The position numbers were made by a program, and so were the translations under genes. From a virus, in the IMG/VR virus record IMGVR_UViG_3300023096_000013, positions 1-35,521 of that record: a stretch of 35,521 nucleotides of DNA; one strand, 5' to 3'. The notes beneath the pieces are model-generated. The model saw only the letters and a list, made by a program, of their open reading frames with translations, did not search any database and had not been told where the DNA came from. Below, one piece after another: positions 7,970-16,245 of this stretch (position 1 is the first letter of the stretch; each line of letters opens with the position of its first letter).

Positions 7970-9943
7970 TCAGGCCGCCGGCCGCTTGAACGGCCAGGAG
8001 TCCTCCGCGGTGTTGGCGAAGTAGTAACCCGCCGCCGGAACCGAGTAGACCGTGGTAGAAGCACCGGCCGCCAGAGCGGTCTGTGCACCCGCGGACAGCG
8101 TGGTAGTGCCATCGTTACCCTTGTAAACCACGCCGGTCACGTTCGGGATCGTGACAACACCCGTGCTGGCCACGAAGGTCGGCTTGAGCGGAGCAACCAG
8201 AACATTGGCCGCTGCGGTCTCCTTGATAACCAGAGCCGACTTGATCTTCGTCAGAGCACCCGACAGACGAGTCTCCAGCAGGTACTTGTGCTGGTTGTAA
8301 TCGATGTCGAAGTCATCGAACGAGGTGATCTCTCCACCCTTGTTGGTACCCAGGTTATAGTCCTGGAGGTTAACGATAATACCGATCAGACCAGCAACCT
8401 CATTCATCGGCTCCACGGTGACGATCCGAGAAACACCCAGCGCCTCGGCAACCTCGGCGTTGTTGTTGTAGATCCGACGGCCCATGCCGTCCTTGGCCTT
8501 CTTGAACTTGTTAAGCTGCTTGACCGTGGTGTAGAAGGTCGGAGTACCGGTACCCTTGTAGAACTCCATACCGTCCATAACGGCGTCGACGACCTCTTCG
8601 TAGTTCGACTCAGCATCCGCAACATTCACGAAGAGAGTAGTCACGAAGAGCTCGTGGTCGTTCAGGATCGAACGAATACCGGTACCGTCAGAAGCGCCCA
8701 ACGGGTCCTTGATCTTGTCCTCGGCGCCAACACTACGACCGTCACTGATCAGAATCGCTCGACCGAGCTCCTCCTCAAGCATGAGCCGCATCTCAGCCAT
8801 GAGCCATGCCACGACATCGAAGTCGGTGATGTCCAGAAGATCATCCCGGTCCAGCTTCTGCTTCTTGTAGACCGTGGTCGGGCTGGTGGTCCGCTTGGTA
8901 ACGCCGAACCACTCTTCCAGCTTGTAGTTGCCCTTGATGTAGCCCTTGGCGCGAGCCTCATCCTGAGTAATATCCGCCGACAAAGTCTTGATCTTAGCGA
9001 ATGGGGTCTTGTGAGTCTCGGCGAGAACCGAAGCCACCCACTCAGTGCGCCGCTTCTCGAACTCCGGAGTGTTGGAGATCGCCTTGGCGTCGGGGAAAAG
9101 GACCTCGATGTTGGTGATACCGTGCGCCAGAACGTAGTCCTGCACAGCCTCCTTGAACGAGCCTCGCTTCACGCCCTCGGCAAAGATAGCCTGAACATCC
9201 GAGTGAGAGATAACGTGCTGGGTCTCGGTCGAGGCACCGCCCTGGCTTTCGAACAGGTTGCGGGTCATGTCGTCATTTCCTTCCTGGTGGGCGATGCCCT
9301 GGTCGTTGTCAGAGTGCTCGGCGGAACCGCCGCTTTCCTCGAGAGCCGCGCCGATCATGTAATGAACGACGTTCTTCTCTGCTTCGGACATGTTGTCGTA
9401 GATTTCCTTAACGGTAACATCCTCGTCCATGTCGTCCTCATCATCAGCGTGCTCTACGGCGTCGTCTTCGTCTTCCGGCAACTCAAGGCTGAGACCCGTG
9501 TGAATAATGGCCTCTTCCTCAAGCTCAGTAACGTCATCCGGGTCGCTGCTGTGCTGAATCCGAACCTGGTCAATCTTGGCGCCAGGGTTAGCACCAGAGA
9601 GAACGAGACTTACTTCCTTGATGCTGCCGTGAGAGACAACCTTGTTCATCTCCTTGAGCTGATTGGCGTAAATCGACAGCGACTCAAGATCGCCGTGCTG
9701 AACTGCCAGCTTGGCCGACTGGCCATTCTTCGAGTTGTTGAAGAAACCGTATGCATATACGCCATCGGGACGAGCTTCGAGAAGGGCATGGCCCAGAACA
9801 TTGTCCATGCTAGTGTGACCATGCATGTAGACGAGCGGTACCTTCTTGCGGTCCATGTGCTGGAAAGCCTGAGGCTGAATGACTCGTCCGTCGGTGCACT
9901 TGAGACCAGCCTTGGTGGCGTACCCGCCGAAATCGGGTTCCAT
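7970..9943 (-). CDS. Prohead protease - scaffold - major capsid protein fusion
   Basis: One 657-residue frame joins three units. Residues about 1-125 are an S78-type prohead protease: PLVYMHGH gives His 41, LESLSIYAN gives Ser 90 and IKEVSLVLSGANP gives Glu 110. Residues about 130-225 are acidic and scaffold-like (ELPEDEDDAVEHADDEDD). Residues 226-580 are an HK97-fold capsid protein, with ISHSDVQAIFAEG, DITQDEARAKGY, TVYKKQKLDRDDLLDITD and EEELGRAILISDGRS. The end, about 585-657, is an Ig-like decoration domain (TGVVTIPNVTGVVYKGNDG to GYYFANTAEDSWPF). The start at 9943 follows AGAGGAGAAC. An internal start at 9268 could make capsid protein alone. Confidence 0.92.
   Translation of the reverse strand: MEPDFGGYATKAGLKCTDGRVIQPQAFQHMDRKKVPLVYMHGHTSMDNVLGHALLEARPDGVYAYGFFNNSKNGQSAKLAVQHGDLESLSIYANQLKEMNKVVSHGSIKEVSLVLSGANPGAKIDQVRIQHSSDPDDVTELEEEAIIHTGLSLELPEDEDDAVEHADDEDDMDEDVTVKEIYDNMSEAEKNVVHYMIGAALEESGGSAEHSDNDQGIAHQEGNDDMTRNLFESQGGASTETQHVISHSDVQAIFAEGVKRGSFKEAVQDYVLAHGITNIEVLFPDAKAISNTPEFEKRRTEWVASVLAETHKTPFAKIKTLSADITQDEARAKGYIKGNYKLEEWFGVTKRTTSPTTVYKKQKLDRDDLLDITDFDVVAWLMAEMRLMLEEELGRAILISDGRSVGAEDKIKDPLGASDGTGIRSILNDHELFVTTLFVNVADAESNYEEVVDAVMDGMEFYKGTGTPTFYTTVKQLNKFKKAKDGMGRRIYNNNAEVAEALGVSRIVTVEPMNEVAGLIGIIVNLQDYNLGTNKGGEITSFDDFDIDYNQHKYLLETRLSGALTKIKSALVIKETAAANVLVAPLKPTFVASTGVVTIPNVTGVVYKGNDGTTTLSAGAQTALAAGASTTVYSVPAAGYYFANTAEDSWPFKRPAA
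9266..9285 (-). promoter_or_regulatory. Internal ribosome binding site for separate capsid protein
   Basis: Inside the fusion frame, AGGAAGGA lies about 9 bases before an in-frame ATG at 9268. The product would start MTRNLFESQGG and have 432 residues, matching the usual N-terminus of unfused capsid proteins of this family. It falls exactly at the scaffold-capsid junction. The placement suggests that free capsid subunits are made in excess over the protease fusion. Confidence 0.6.
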
Positions 9944-9961
9944 TTTGACCGTTCTCCTCTC

Positions 9962-11290
9962 TTACTTAGTAGATGATGTACTGGCCCCGACGGAGCCGGT
10001 CTTTAGCGCTGGTTTACGTGTAGGCGGTTGATCGATGGCTATTTTATCTGTTTTTACCAATTCACCATCAATTGTTTTAAGATTAGACGGGGGTAGTTGG
10101 CCTGCAGATTGAGGCATGTTACTGTTAATAAGTTGATCTGCTTTGGGGTCCTTGGCGGGTTTAATACCCATGAATTGCCGCATCTCGTTCGCAGTAACAA
10201 TTTCGTTACGAGCAAGCTTATCGGCAATCTCAGCAAGGTCGCTGATGGGGACCATCTTGAACGGATCACGAAAGGACATGATAGACTGCTTTTGTGAGCG
10301 AGCGGTCTTAGTGATGAACTTCCGCTTCATCTCTTCAACAAGGGCGGCAATAATCGGCTCGATCGTGCGGTTATGATAGTTCTTCATGGTTGCTTCGTCC
10401 GCGGTACCGTTCATTACCTCGGGCGTTAGACCAAGCTGTGAATACAATTGTGCGGTAAGCCACTCAACCTGCTTTAGCAGGTTGTTTTCGACTGGGCGAT
10501 TAAGCTGCGTGATCTTCTCGGTACCATCGGTGTAGGCGATACCGTACTTGCTTCCACGAAGTTGACTTTCAATTTCCGTTCGACGACGATCAGCATCTTT
10601 TCTACGAGCATCAGTTTTGATGACGTATGGAAGCTGAATGATCATGTCGAGCTTACCCGAACTAACTTGCTCGTCCATGGAATCAAGAAGGCTGAGCTTG
10701 CGAATGAGTCGCTGAAGAGTTGAGTTGGGTTCATTCATTACGGTATAGAGAGGGTTCTCTACGATCGCGACGAATTTCTTGTCAAGGGTTACCTCTTGAC
10801 GCTTTCCTTCGTTTTCGTTGTATACCTCAACTCGTACCTTCGTGGGGTGCCAGCCAACAATATGACCGACGCGCATGGTCTTAATGTCGAAGCTTCCCGA
10901 CGCGTTCGGATTGATAGTCGTGTCTACTGGAACGACAGCCACGACTCCTCGGTCGAACATAGTCATAACAACATCTTGTCGGAAAGCCCGAGCTGCCTGA
11001 TCCATATTAGCTTCGACGGTAAGACAGTTATTCAGTCCGCTATCGACGTCGCCTATGTATCGCTTTTCATCGTCCAGTCGAACATGAAGAATATCAATAG
11101 CGGCGCTATCGAGTGCCAATCTGTTGTAGATCGACGAAATAATCGAACGCTCGTTACCAAAAGTCATTCGCGTTCGATCTGGACGAGTACTGCCATACGA
11201 CATTGGTCCGTTACCAAACGCAAAGTCGTTTCGAATTTCTAGACCAATAAAGGCATTCCAAGCGTGCTTTAGTCGGTCAACGATTGGCAT
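9962..11290 (-). CDS. Portal protein (HK97 type)
   Basis: The 442-residue product contains typical portal elements: ERSIISSIYNRLALDSA, a beta-rich wing (VRVEVYNENEGKRQEVTLD), SSGKLDMIIQLP, then the clip/stem helices EWLTAQLYSQLGLTPEVMNG and MKNYHNRTIEPIIAALVEEM. IVTANEMRQFMGI is the usual C-terminal helix. The tail is long, Pro- and Lys-rich and probably disordered. The ATG at 11290 is preferred over a GTG two codons earlier because AAAGGGGGTG lies 3 bases before it. It lies between the tagged minor capsid genes and the capsid fusion. Confidence 0.9.
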   Translation of the reverse strand: MPIVDRLKHAWNAFIGLEIRNDFAFGNGPMSYGSTRPDRTRMTFGNERSIISSIYNRLALDSAAIDILHVRLDDEKRYIGDVDSGLNNCLTVEANMDQAARAFRQDVVMTMFDRGVVAVVPVDTTINPNASGSFDIKTMRVGHIVGWHPTKVRVEVYNENEGKRQEVTLDKKFVAIVENPLYTVMNEPNSTLQRLIRKLSLLDSMDEQVSSGKLDMIIQLPYVIKTDARRKDADRRRTEIESQLRGSKYGIAYTDGTEKITQLNRPVENNLLKQVEWLTAQLYSQLGLTPEVMNGTADEATMKNYHNRTIEPIIAALVEEMKRKFITKTARSQKQSIMSFRDPFKMVPISDLAEIADKLARNEIVTANEMRQFMGIKPAKDPKADQLINSNMPQSAGQLPPSNLKTIDGELVKTDKIAIDQPPTRKPALKTGSVGASTSSTK

Positions 11291-11303
11291 GTTCACCCCC
11301 TTT

Positions 11304-11966
11304 CTACTTCATTGTAGTGATCTTGAACGCGCCACGAGCTGCCTTGGCGTACTTCAGCTTAGAGGCTACGGTCCCAATAGCCTTTGGGGCCTGGGAAGCT
11401 GCGCGAGCAGCATTGCGATTGGCGCCGGCTTTCATAATAATTCGAGCCGAAGCCTGCTTTCCTGCATATGAAAGAATGGCAGGAGACATCAATGCTCCCG
11501 TAACGGTTAGCGCTCTAGCCGTCTGCGCGCCGATTCGTTTCTGGACTGGCTTGTTAGAGGCCTTATTATATGCACCCGTAGCTTGCTTGTATTCAATTAC
11601 TTTGGACGTGATCGCCGTTCCGGCAATAGTGCCCGCAGTTACGCCGACGCCGAAGCCGCTAGACGTAAACATGGCTGCGGCAATCTTTTCGCCGGTCGTC
11701 ATTCGCGCAGCAATAACTCGGTCTGGGTTCTTCAAATATTCTTGATGCCGATCGCGAAGGTTCTTCTCAAGCTTTGCTCTCGCCTCCGAACCGGCGGCGG
11801 ACTTCTCGTATTTCTTATAGTCCTTGCGATATGCCGAACTTTCAGATCGTAGGCGTCTTCGTGCAGAAACGATCTGAGAACCTGTGGCTTTTCGGTGCCC
11901 CCACTTCATACCTTTGACGCCGAAGTGAGCAAGCTCATCCAAAGGAGGCTTGTCTGGCTCGATCAC
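11304..11966 (-). CDS. Tagged minor capsid-type protein (HFGVKGMKWG), 220 residues
   Basis: The N-terminus KPPLDELAHFGVKGMKWGHR (from residue 6) carries the recurring motif. The rest is a basic helical segment (ARRRLRSESSAYRKDYKKYEK) and then a Gly/Ala-rich region with hydrophobic stretches at about 96-115 and 150-175 (FGVGVTAGTIAGTAITSKVI). This looks like a membrane-active or pore-like part. Proteins with this N-terminal motif are common next to terminase and portal genes in phages and are presumed to be structural. No enzyme motif is visible. The start overlaps the upstream stop as ATGA. A role as injected or inner capsid protein is inferred. Confidence 0.7.
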   Translation of the reverse strand: MIEPDKPPLDELAHFGVKGMKWGHRKATGSQIVSARRRLRSESSAYRKDYKKYEKSAAGSEARAKLEKNLRDRHQEYLKNPDRVIAARMTTGEKIAAAMFTSSGFGVGVTAGTIAGTAITSKVIEYKQATGAYNKASNKPVQKRIGAQTARALTVTGALMSPAILSYAGKQASARIIMKAGANRNAARAASQAPKAIGTVASKLKYAKAARGAFKITTMK

Positions 11967-12622
11967 GACATACCCATGTTCTTGAGAAATTCAGAAGCAG
12001 ACATTCCTGCTCGCATAGCATTCTTACCACGAATATCGCGGTAGGCCTTCTTACCGGCGTTAACCACAACCTTATCAATGCCCGTCTTATGTACCGCGGC
12101 CCCTGCCACAAATAAACCAGCAGCAAGCGCAGAGGCATACTGAGTGTTGCCACGCAGCATATGACTTACGCCTCGAGCGGTTTTAGTGGTGGTATTTTTT
12201 ACATCCTTGCGCCTGCGCTCAGAACGAGCCTTGTCCGTATGCTTAGACATGTCCTGAGAAGCAAGATGGTGATCAAAGGCCTTTTTGTAGTTTGGGTCTT
12301 TCTTACTCTTACCCTCGACGGTACCCTTGATCAGTTTCCGACGATTACCAGCGCCTTCGCCGTAGAATTGCCTAGCCCGAGCAAACTCCTTAGCATCCCT
12401 GGCAGCGTCTCGGCTGACCTTTCGAGAAACTCCAGGAATATCGCTTTTGCGAACCCCCCACTTCATGCCCTTGATACCGGCGTGCTCGATAACGTCTTCA
12501 TCATCAAAGTCAGAAAATTCGAATGGAGTAAAACCGTAATCTTCGTTGAGACGGCGAAGATTCTTTTCGGCCTCCTTAAAGCCACCAGCTGACGGGACAA
12601 TAAACCCCGGAGTCCTAAACAT
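11963..12622 (-). CDS. Tagged minor capsid-type protein (HAGIKGMKWG), 219 residues
   Basis: The motif IEHAGIKGMKWGVRKSD is at residues 45-61, further in than in its neighbours. It is followed by a very basic helical region: FARARQFYGEGAGNRRKLIK and KHTDKARSERRRKDVKNTTT. This region looks nucleic-acid-binding. A hydrophobic segment at about 163-185 (YASALAAGLFVAGAAV) follows. The basic block is a conserved phage family that I have seen near portal genes but cannot name. It overlaps the next gene by 4 bases and follows the zincin-like gene by 2. It may be packaged with DNA, given the charge and the motif. Confidence 0.7.
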   Translation of the reverse strand: MFRTPGFIVPSAGGFKEAEKNLRRLNEDYGFTPFEFSDFDDEDVIEHAGIKGMKWGVRKSDIPGVSRKVSRDAARDAKEFARARQFYGEGAGNRRKLIKGTVEGKSKKDPNYKKAFDHHLASQDMSKHTDKARSERRRKDVKNTTTKTARGVSHMLRGNTQYASALAAGLFVAGAAVHKTGIDKVVVNAGKKAYRDIRGKNAMRAGMSASEFLKNMGMS

Positions 12623-12624
12623 GT

Positions 12625-13362
12625 TTACCGCTTCTCTCGGAATGGGGTGTCGTCGACTCCCAGTTCATTATGAAGAGTTTTCCCCCACTCTTGTACGAAT
12701 TTTGGCGGGTTCGGACTCCAGTGATATTGGGAAAATAGCTCAGCCTCTAGTTCTTGCCGATTACCAGATGATTGAGCGTAACCGGAAACCTTAGCTACGA
12801 AGTTGCTTCGCGAAACACCATCTTTTTTAGCTGCCTTAACTGCTACTTTAAGTGCTTTATCACGAGCCTGAATATTAGCGCCAACAAGTTTAGGCGCAAG
12901 AAAACCTGTTTTTAGCTTGTCGTCGACATGAAAGATTGCATGTGCCGATTCATGTGTGAGAAAAGCTTTTGTGTTCCCGCAACCTTCACCGAGCCAACCA
13001 ACATGCTCGCAGTGCTTTAGATCCTTATGAGGATCCTTTGTACCTACGTGGATAACCGCGCCTTGTCCACGAACCCCCGGTTTCACATACCCAACCATGT
13101 CCGGACTATAGCCTGGCTCTTTTGGATCCATCAGCCTAATATCGCTGATGTGAAAACCGTACCGCTTATCCATCAGTGAAGCTACTTCTTTCGCAGCAGC
13201 CTGTGTTGGTTTAGGTACTTTTGGATCAATAGTCAAGGATTTCGACGCTTGAAGTGCCAGTATTCCGGTAGGCTCATCTTCCTTACGAATACCCCACTTC
13301 ATCCCTTTGACACCGAAGTGAGCAAGCTCATCCAAAGGAGGCTTCTCTTGTCCAACTATCAT
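12625..13362 (-). CDS. Tagged protein with HExxH metallopeptidase-like motif
   Basis: The 245-residue protein starts with EKPPLDELAHFGVKGMKWGI, nearly identical to the protein encoded at 11304-11966. The body contains KAFLTHESAHAIFH, a zincin HExxH site (His 137, Glu 138, His 141). A candidate third ligand is in the acidic helix RQELEAELFSQYHW (about 202-215). An additional Cys/His cluster, HCEHVGWLGEGCGN, lies just before the motif. It may cut a capsid, host or cell-wall substrate after packaging, but no substrate is visible. The start overlaps the terminase stop (ATGA). The HExxH reading is clear; the family is not identified. Confidence 0.68.
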   Translation of the reverse strand: MIVGQEKPPLDELAHFGVKGMKWGIRKEDEPTGILALQASKSLTIDPKVPKPTQAAAKEVASLMDKRYGFHISDIRLMDPKEPGYSPDMVGYVKPGVRGQGAVIHVGTKDPHKDLKHCEHVGWLGEGCGNTKAFLTHESAHAIFHVDDKLKTGFLAPKLVGANIQARDKALKVAVKAAKKDGVSRSNFVAKVSGYAQSSGNRQELEAELFSQYHWSPNPPKFVQEWGKTLHNELGVDDTPFREKR

Positions 13363-15101
13363 TCAAAGGCCTCCTTGTTAAGCTTGTATGCAATGTAAGC
13401 GTCCATGAGGGCAGCCACGTTATCGATTTTATCTTGGTATCGAGTCTTAAGCAGTTTGCGGTTACCGTTAGTGTCTTCAAGTGTAATAGCGTTACCCATT
13501 GCAAACTGCATAAGGTCTTCGTCGAAGAAGAGTTGCCTTTCGCCAGACAAAATCTTCAACTCACCAAGAGGTACCGATTCGGTTCGCGATCCCTGAAGAA
13601 CCTTCTCGATACCGTACGGACCGTTCTCTTGTTCCCATCTAGTTACGAATTCTTTAGCATTATAAGGGTCATAACCAAAGGATCGAACATCATACTCATG
13701 GGTTTGAATATGACGATCAAGATCGTCATACACATCCATCATGTCAAGAACAGAGCCCTCGAGAACGTGAAGACTACCTTCTTGCATAAACTCTTCGTAC
13801 TTTTGGCGCATAGCGCTTGGAAGCTTGGCTAGCGTTAGACTTGTAATGTAGCTGCGCGTCTTTACTCCGAACCCATTCCTTACAGGAAAGAGGAAGGTGA
13901 ATGCACAGAAGTCATCGCCCTGCGATAGGTCCGCACCCATCGCACACGGCATTCCGTCGAAGTGTTGGCGCCGGAAAGGAATCGTCTCTTCGTAGGTGAA
14001 GAAGTACGTATAACCCTCCATCGGAATTCCGAAGCGCTTGGCGAGAATGTCATTCCTTGACGCAGGCGCTTTCTCGGCACGTTCAACATCTAATTGGTAG
14101 GTGTCATACGTTACCGTCTTTCCCAGGTTCGGGTTAGCCTTAAGCCACATCCGAGGATCGTTTACTTCATCGATTTTATCTAGCTTATAATGCCAGATAG
14201 AGATGTGTGGTGCCTGATAGTCGTTTCTGAGGATAGAAGCAAGTTCCATTTTGATGGTATCGCCAGAACCATTGCGAACGGTTCCCTCAGAGCTGACAGC
14301 CACGATGAGATAGTCATCAAGTTTGGAGGCGCCTTGCTCAATTGCTCCGATGACGTCTTCGCGGAGATCTCCAGACAACCATTCATCTACTGTGGCTACT
14401 TTTGTTCGAAGGCCCTGAAGCTTATTGATTGACATTGGGCGAACTTCGAGCAAAGACCCGGTCAAGAAATTTTCGACGCCCTTCTTGGTGGCGGCGAGCT
14501 TGACTCGATTGGCTTTAGAGCCCGTGGTGTTCTGTAGAGAGCCGTCAGTCAAGAATTTGAACAGTGGTCCTCGACTTCGAGTAACCGCAGTTCGAATCGG
14601 AGACATGACTTCTTCAGCCTGCTTCATCGTTGGGGCCGTGGTGATCTGATGCGTCGTATGCGTGTCAACGTTCAAAAAGTAACTTTGAATGCATGATTCA
14701 TACACCGACTTAGCAGCACCTCGGGCAACAATAAGATACTGCTTGACCGTCAAACGCTTTTTAATGGTTCTTGTTACGTACGTTCCGCCCAGGTTATCTG
14801 GATCCGGCTCATACACACTACGATCAGTAAAGTACCACCAACCAAAAATCTGCTCTGCCCAAAGCTTGAAGGAAGGCAGTAAGTGTAGATCAGATCCGTC
14901 AGTTAGTGTTAACTCGTTTTCGCAATAGAGAATAAAGCCGTTGATAGCTTCGTCATCGTAATAAAAGTTGGGGTTGGCGATGAGGCTATCGATGCGGTTC
15001 ATCTCCAACGAAATCTCTTCATTAACAGGGATCTCTCCACGGATGACCGCTTCGCGGAACATACCGTAGTAATAAGGTGTTGCCGTGTTTGACAACGCCA
15101 T
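13359..15101 (-). CDS. Terminase large subunit
   Basis: The 580-residue HK97-type terminase pumps DNA into the procapsid and cuts it. The start at 15101 is chosen because AAAGGAGG lies 6 bases upstream; the frame is open for 28 codons before it. The ATPase has a variant Walker A, VARGAAKSV (about 125-133), and Walker B VATVDEW (Asp 239, Glu 240). The nuclease domain begins MGADLSQGDD (Asp about 391). FGYDPYNAKEF and KIDNVAALMDA supply later acidic residues. The small-subunit candidate and HNH partner lie 2.9 kb upstream, separated by the lysis and anti-defence genes. Confidence 0.93.
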   Translation of the reverse strand: MALSNTATPYYYGMFREAVIRGEIPVNEEISLEMNRIDSLIANPNFYYDDEAINGFILYCENELTLTDGSDLHLLPSFKLWAEQIFGWWYFTDRSVYEPDPDNLGGTYVTRTIKKRLTVKQYLIVARGAAKSVYESCIQSYFLNVDTHTTHQITTAPTMKQAEEVMSPIRTAVTRSRGPLFKFLTDGSLQNTTGSKANRVKLAATKKGVENFLTGSLLEVRPMSINKLQGLRTKVATVDEWLSGDLREDVIGAIEQGASKLDDYLIVAVSSEGTVRNGSGDTIKMELASILRNDYQAPHISIWHYKLDKIDEVNDPRMWLKANPNLGKTVTYDTYQLDVERAEKAPASRNDILAKRFGIPMEGYTYFFTYEETIPFRRQHFDGMPCAMGADLSQGDDFCAFTFLFPVRNGFGVKTRSYITSLTLAKLPSAMRQKYEEFMQEGSLHVLEGSVLDMMDVYDDLDRHIQTHEYDVRSFGYDPYNAKEFVTRWEQENGPYGIEKVLQGSRTESVPLGELKILSGERQLFFDEDLMQFAMGNAITLEDTNGNRKLLKTRYQDKIDNVAALMDAYIAYKLNKEAFE

Positions 15102-15121
15102 CGCCAACCTCCTTTCACTTT

Positions 15122-15616
15122 TTATGAACCAATTGCTCGTCGAGGGCTCTCGATTGCCGAAGCGAAGTTTTGGCCGGTAGTCCAAGATTCAGCACGAAGG
15201 GGTCCGGTGTTTCCGCCCCCATTTGCGAAAGGATTTCGCAGCCAAGAAACCGTGACGTCCCTGAGTACATCGTTAACGAACTGGCCAGCCCACTTCTTGC
15301 CGGCGTTATGCCATTGTCGTTCGCCGTATAGCTCTTTGTATTCGCGTTCCAATTTCATCCGATTAATAACCAAACGCATCTCATGATTGTTGAGATTCTG
15401 AACGCCACCAAGCTTCGCTCGAGCCATGTATACATGAGACTTTTTCGCATCTTGCGACGGTTGATACGCCGTTTTAACGACCTTACCTCCGGCGCGACCG
15501 GCTGATGCTACTTTATCTCGAATAACGCCCCACTTCATACCTTTAACACCATAGTGCTGAATAACAGCGTCATCAACTACGGGGTTAGCAGTACGACTGT
15601 GACCGGTTCTGGCCAC
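15122..15616 (-). CDS. Tagged minor capsid-type protein (HYGVKGMKWG), 164 residues
   Basis: VIQHYGVKGMKWGVIRD lies at residues 18-34. It is followed by a basic linker and helices (LNNHEMRLVINRMKLEREYK, then HNAGKKWAGQFVNDVLRD). The C-terminal 35 residues are Gly/Asn-rich. This is the first tagged gene in the order of transcription and lies between a connector gene and the large terminase. It overlaps the connector gene by 40 bases. It probably belongs to the same inner-capsid class as the genes after the terminase. Confidence 0.68.
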   Translation of the reverse strand: MARTGHSRTANPVVDDAVIQHYGVKGMKWGVIRDKVASAGRAGGKVVKTAYQPSQDAKKSHVYMARAKLGGVQNLNNHEMRLVINRMKLEREYKELYGERQWHNAGKKWAGQFVNDVLRDVTVSWLRNPFANGGGNTGPLRAESWTTGQNFASAIESPRRAIGS

Positions 15617-15954
15617 TGTGCCACCTCCCGCGCGGTGTAGATTCGGTACTCCAGCTCTTTAGCCTGATTCTCAATCGCAGCGATAGCGAACGACGTTGCA
15701 GGTGGATCAAAGAGCATTCGGACCTTGAGATATACAAAGGTTTTTACGTTGTTCAATCGAGGGTCGGTGCCGAGGAAGGATTCCCACGTAGCCGTATTGT
15801 CCTCGATCTGAAAACCGTTCTCAGGACCGACACCAATCTGATTCAGGTTAGCCAGAACTGAATTGATGAAGAGAAGAATATCGGTATCGAAAGACGCATC
15901 GTCTTCAACTAAACCAAGACTCTTCTTCACAGTCGTGAGGATACTAACATCCAC
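15577..15954 (-). CDS. Head-tail connector (gp6-like)
   Basis: The 125-residue protein starts with ILTTVKKSLGLVEDDASFDT. It continues DILLFINSVLANLNQIGVG, the N-terminal helices of gp6-like connector proteins that bind the portal ring. NVKTFVYLKVRMLFDPPATS is also typical. The GTG start at 15954 has GGAAGGGGA upstream. In most phages it follows the capsid gene; here it precedes the terminase, so the head genes are rearranged. Confidence 0.78.
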   Translation of the reverse strand: MDVSILTTVKKSLGLVEDDASFDTDILLFINSVLANLNQIGVGPENGFQIEDNTATWESFLGTDPRLNNVKTFVYLKVRMLFDPPATSFAIAAIENQAKELEYRIYTAREVAQWPEPVTVVLLTP

Positions 15955-15969
15955 GTGGAAATCCCCTTC

Positions 15970-16245
15970 CTAGTTAGTAGGAACAACCTGCCAATCTTCG
16001 GCGAGAATATCAGTTTGCGAAGCTACCCATGGAACAAATTCAGCGTCCACAGTTCGCATCATAAGATAGGGTCGGAACACACCAACCCCACCATCGATGT
16101 CGGCAGCAATGGGTTTGGAAAATACTCGATCGCTGGTCAACATAAACCCCGGCGAGAGAACAATCCACATACCCCGCCCGTTCCATCCCGCACGAGAAGC
16201 TCGGTGGTTTGCCTTAAGCGCTTCAAGCGCTTCGCCGAAATTCAT
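15970..16245 (-). CDS. tad2: Tad2 family (DUF2829) anti-Thoeris protein
   Basis: The 91-residue sequence is a full-length Tad2/DUF2829 match by pattern: MNFGEALEALKANHRASRAG, GWNGRGMWIVLSPG, the MRTVDAEFVPWVASQTD block and the end ILAEDWQVV. Tad2 proteins bind and hold cyclic ADP-ribose-type signals made by Thoeris ThsB, so the effector is not triggered. Some members also bind CBASS nucleotides. The start shares one base with the endolysin stop (TGATG), giving strong translational coupling to a highly expressed late gene. It could alternatively be a DUF2829 protein of other function, but length and conserved core fit Tad2. Confidence 0.85.
   Translation of the reverse strand: MNFGEALEALKANHRASRAGWNGRGMWIVLSPGFMLTSDRVFSKPIAADIDGGVGVFRPYLMMRTVDAEFVPWVASQTDILAEDWQVVPTN

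Noticed and set aside
7751-9976. Plus-strand ORF of 741 codons
   Set aside because: It lies antisense to the capsid fusion and head-closure genes, is rich in Val, Leu and Arg as expected of a reverse-strand shadow, and has no start signal. The long length comes from codon bias of the capsid gene.
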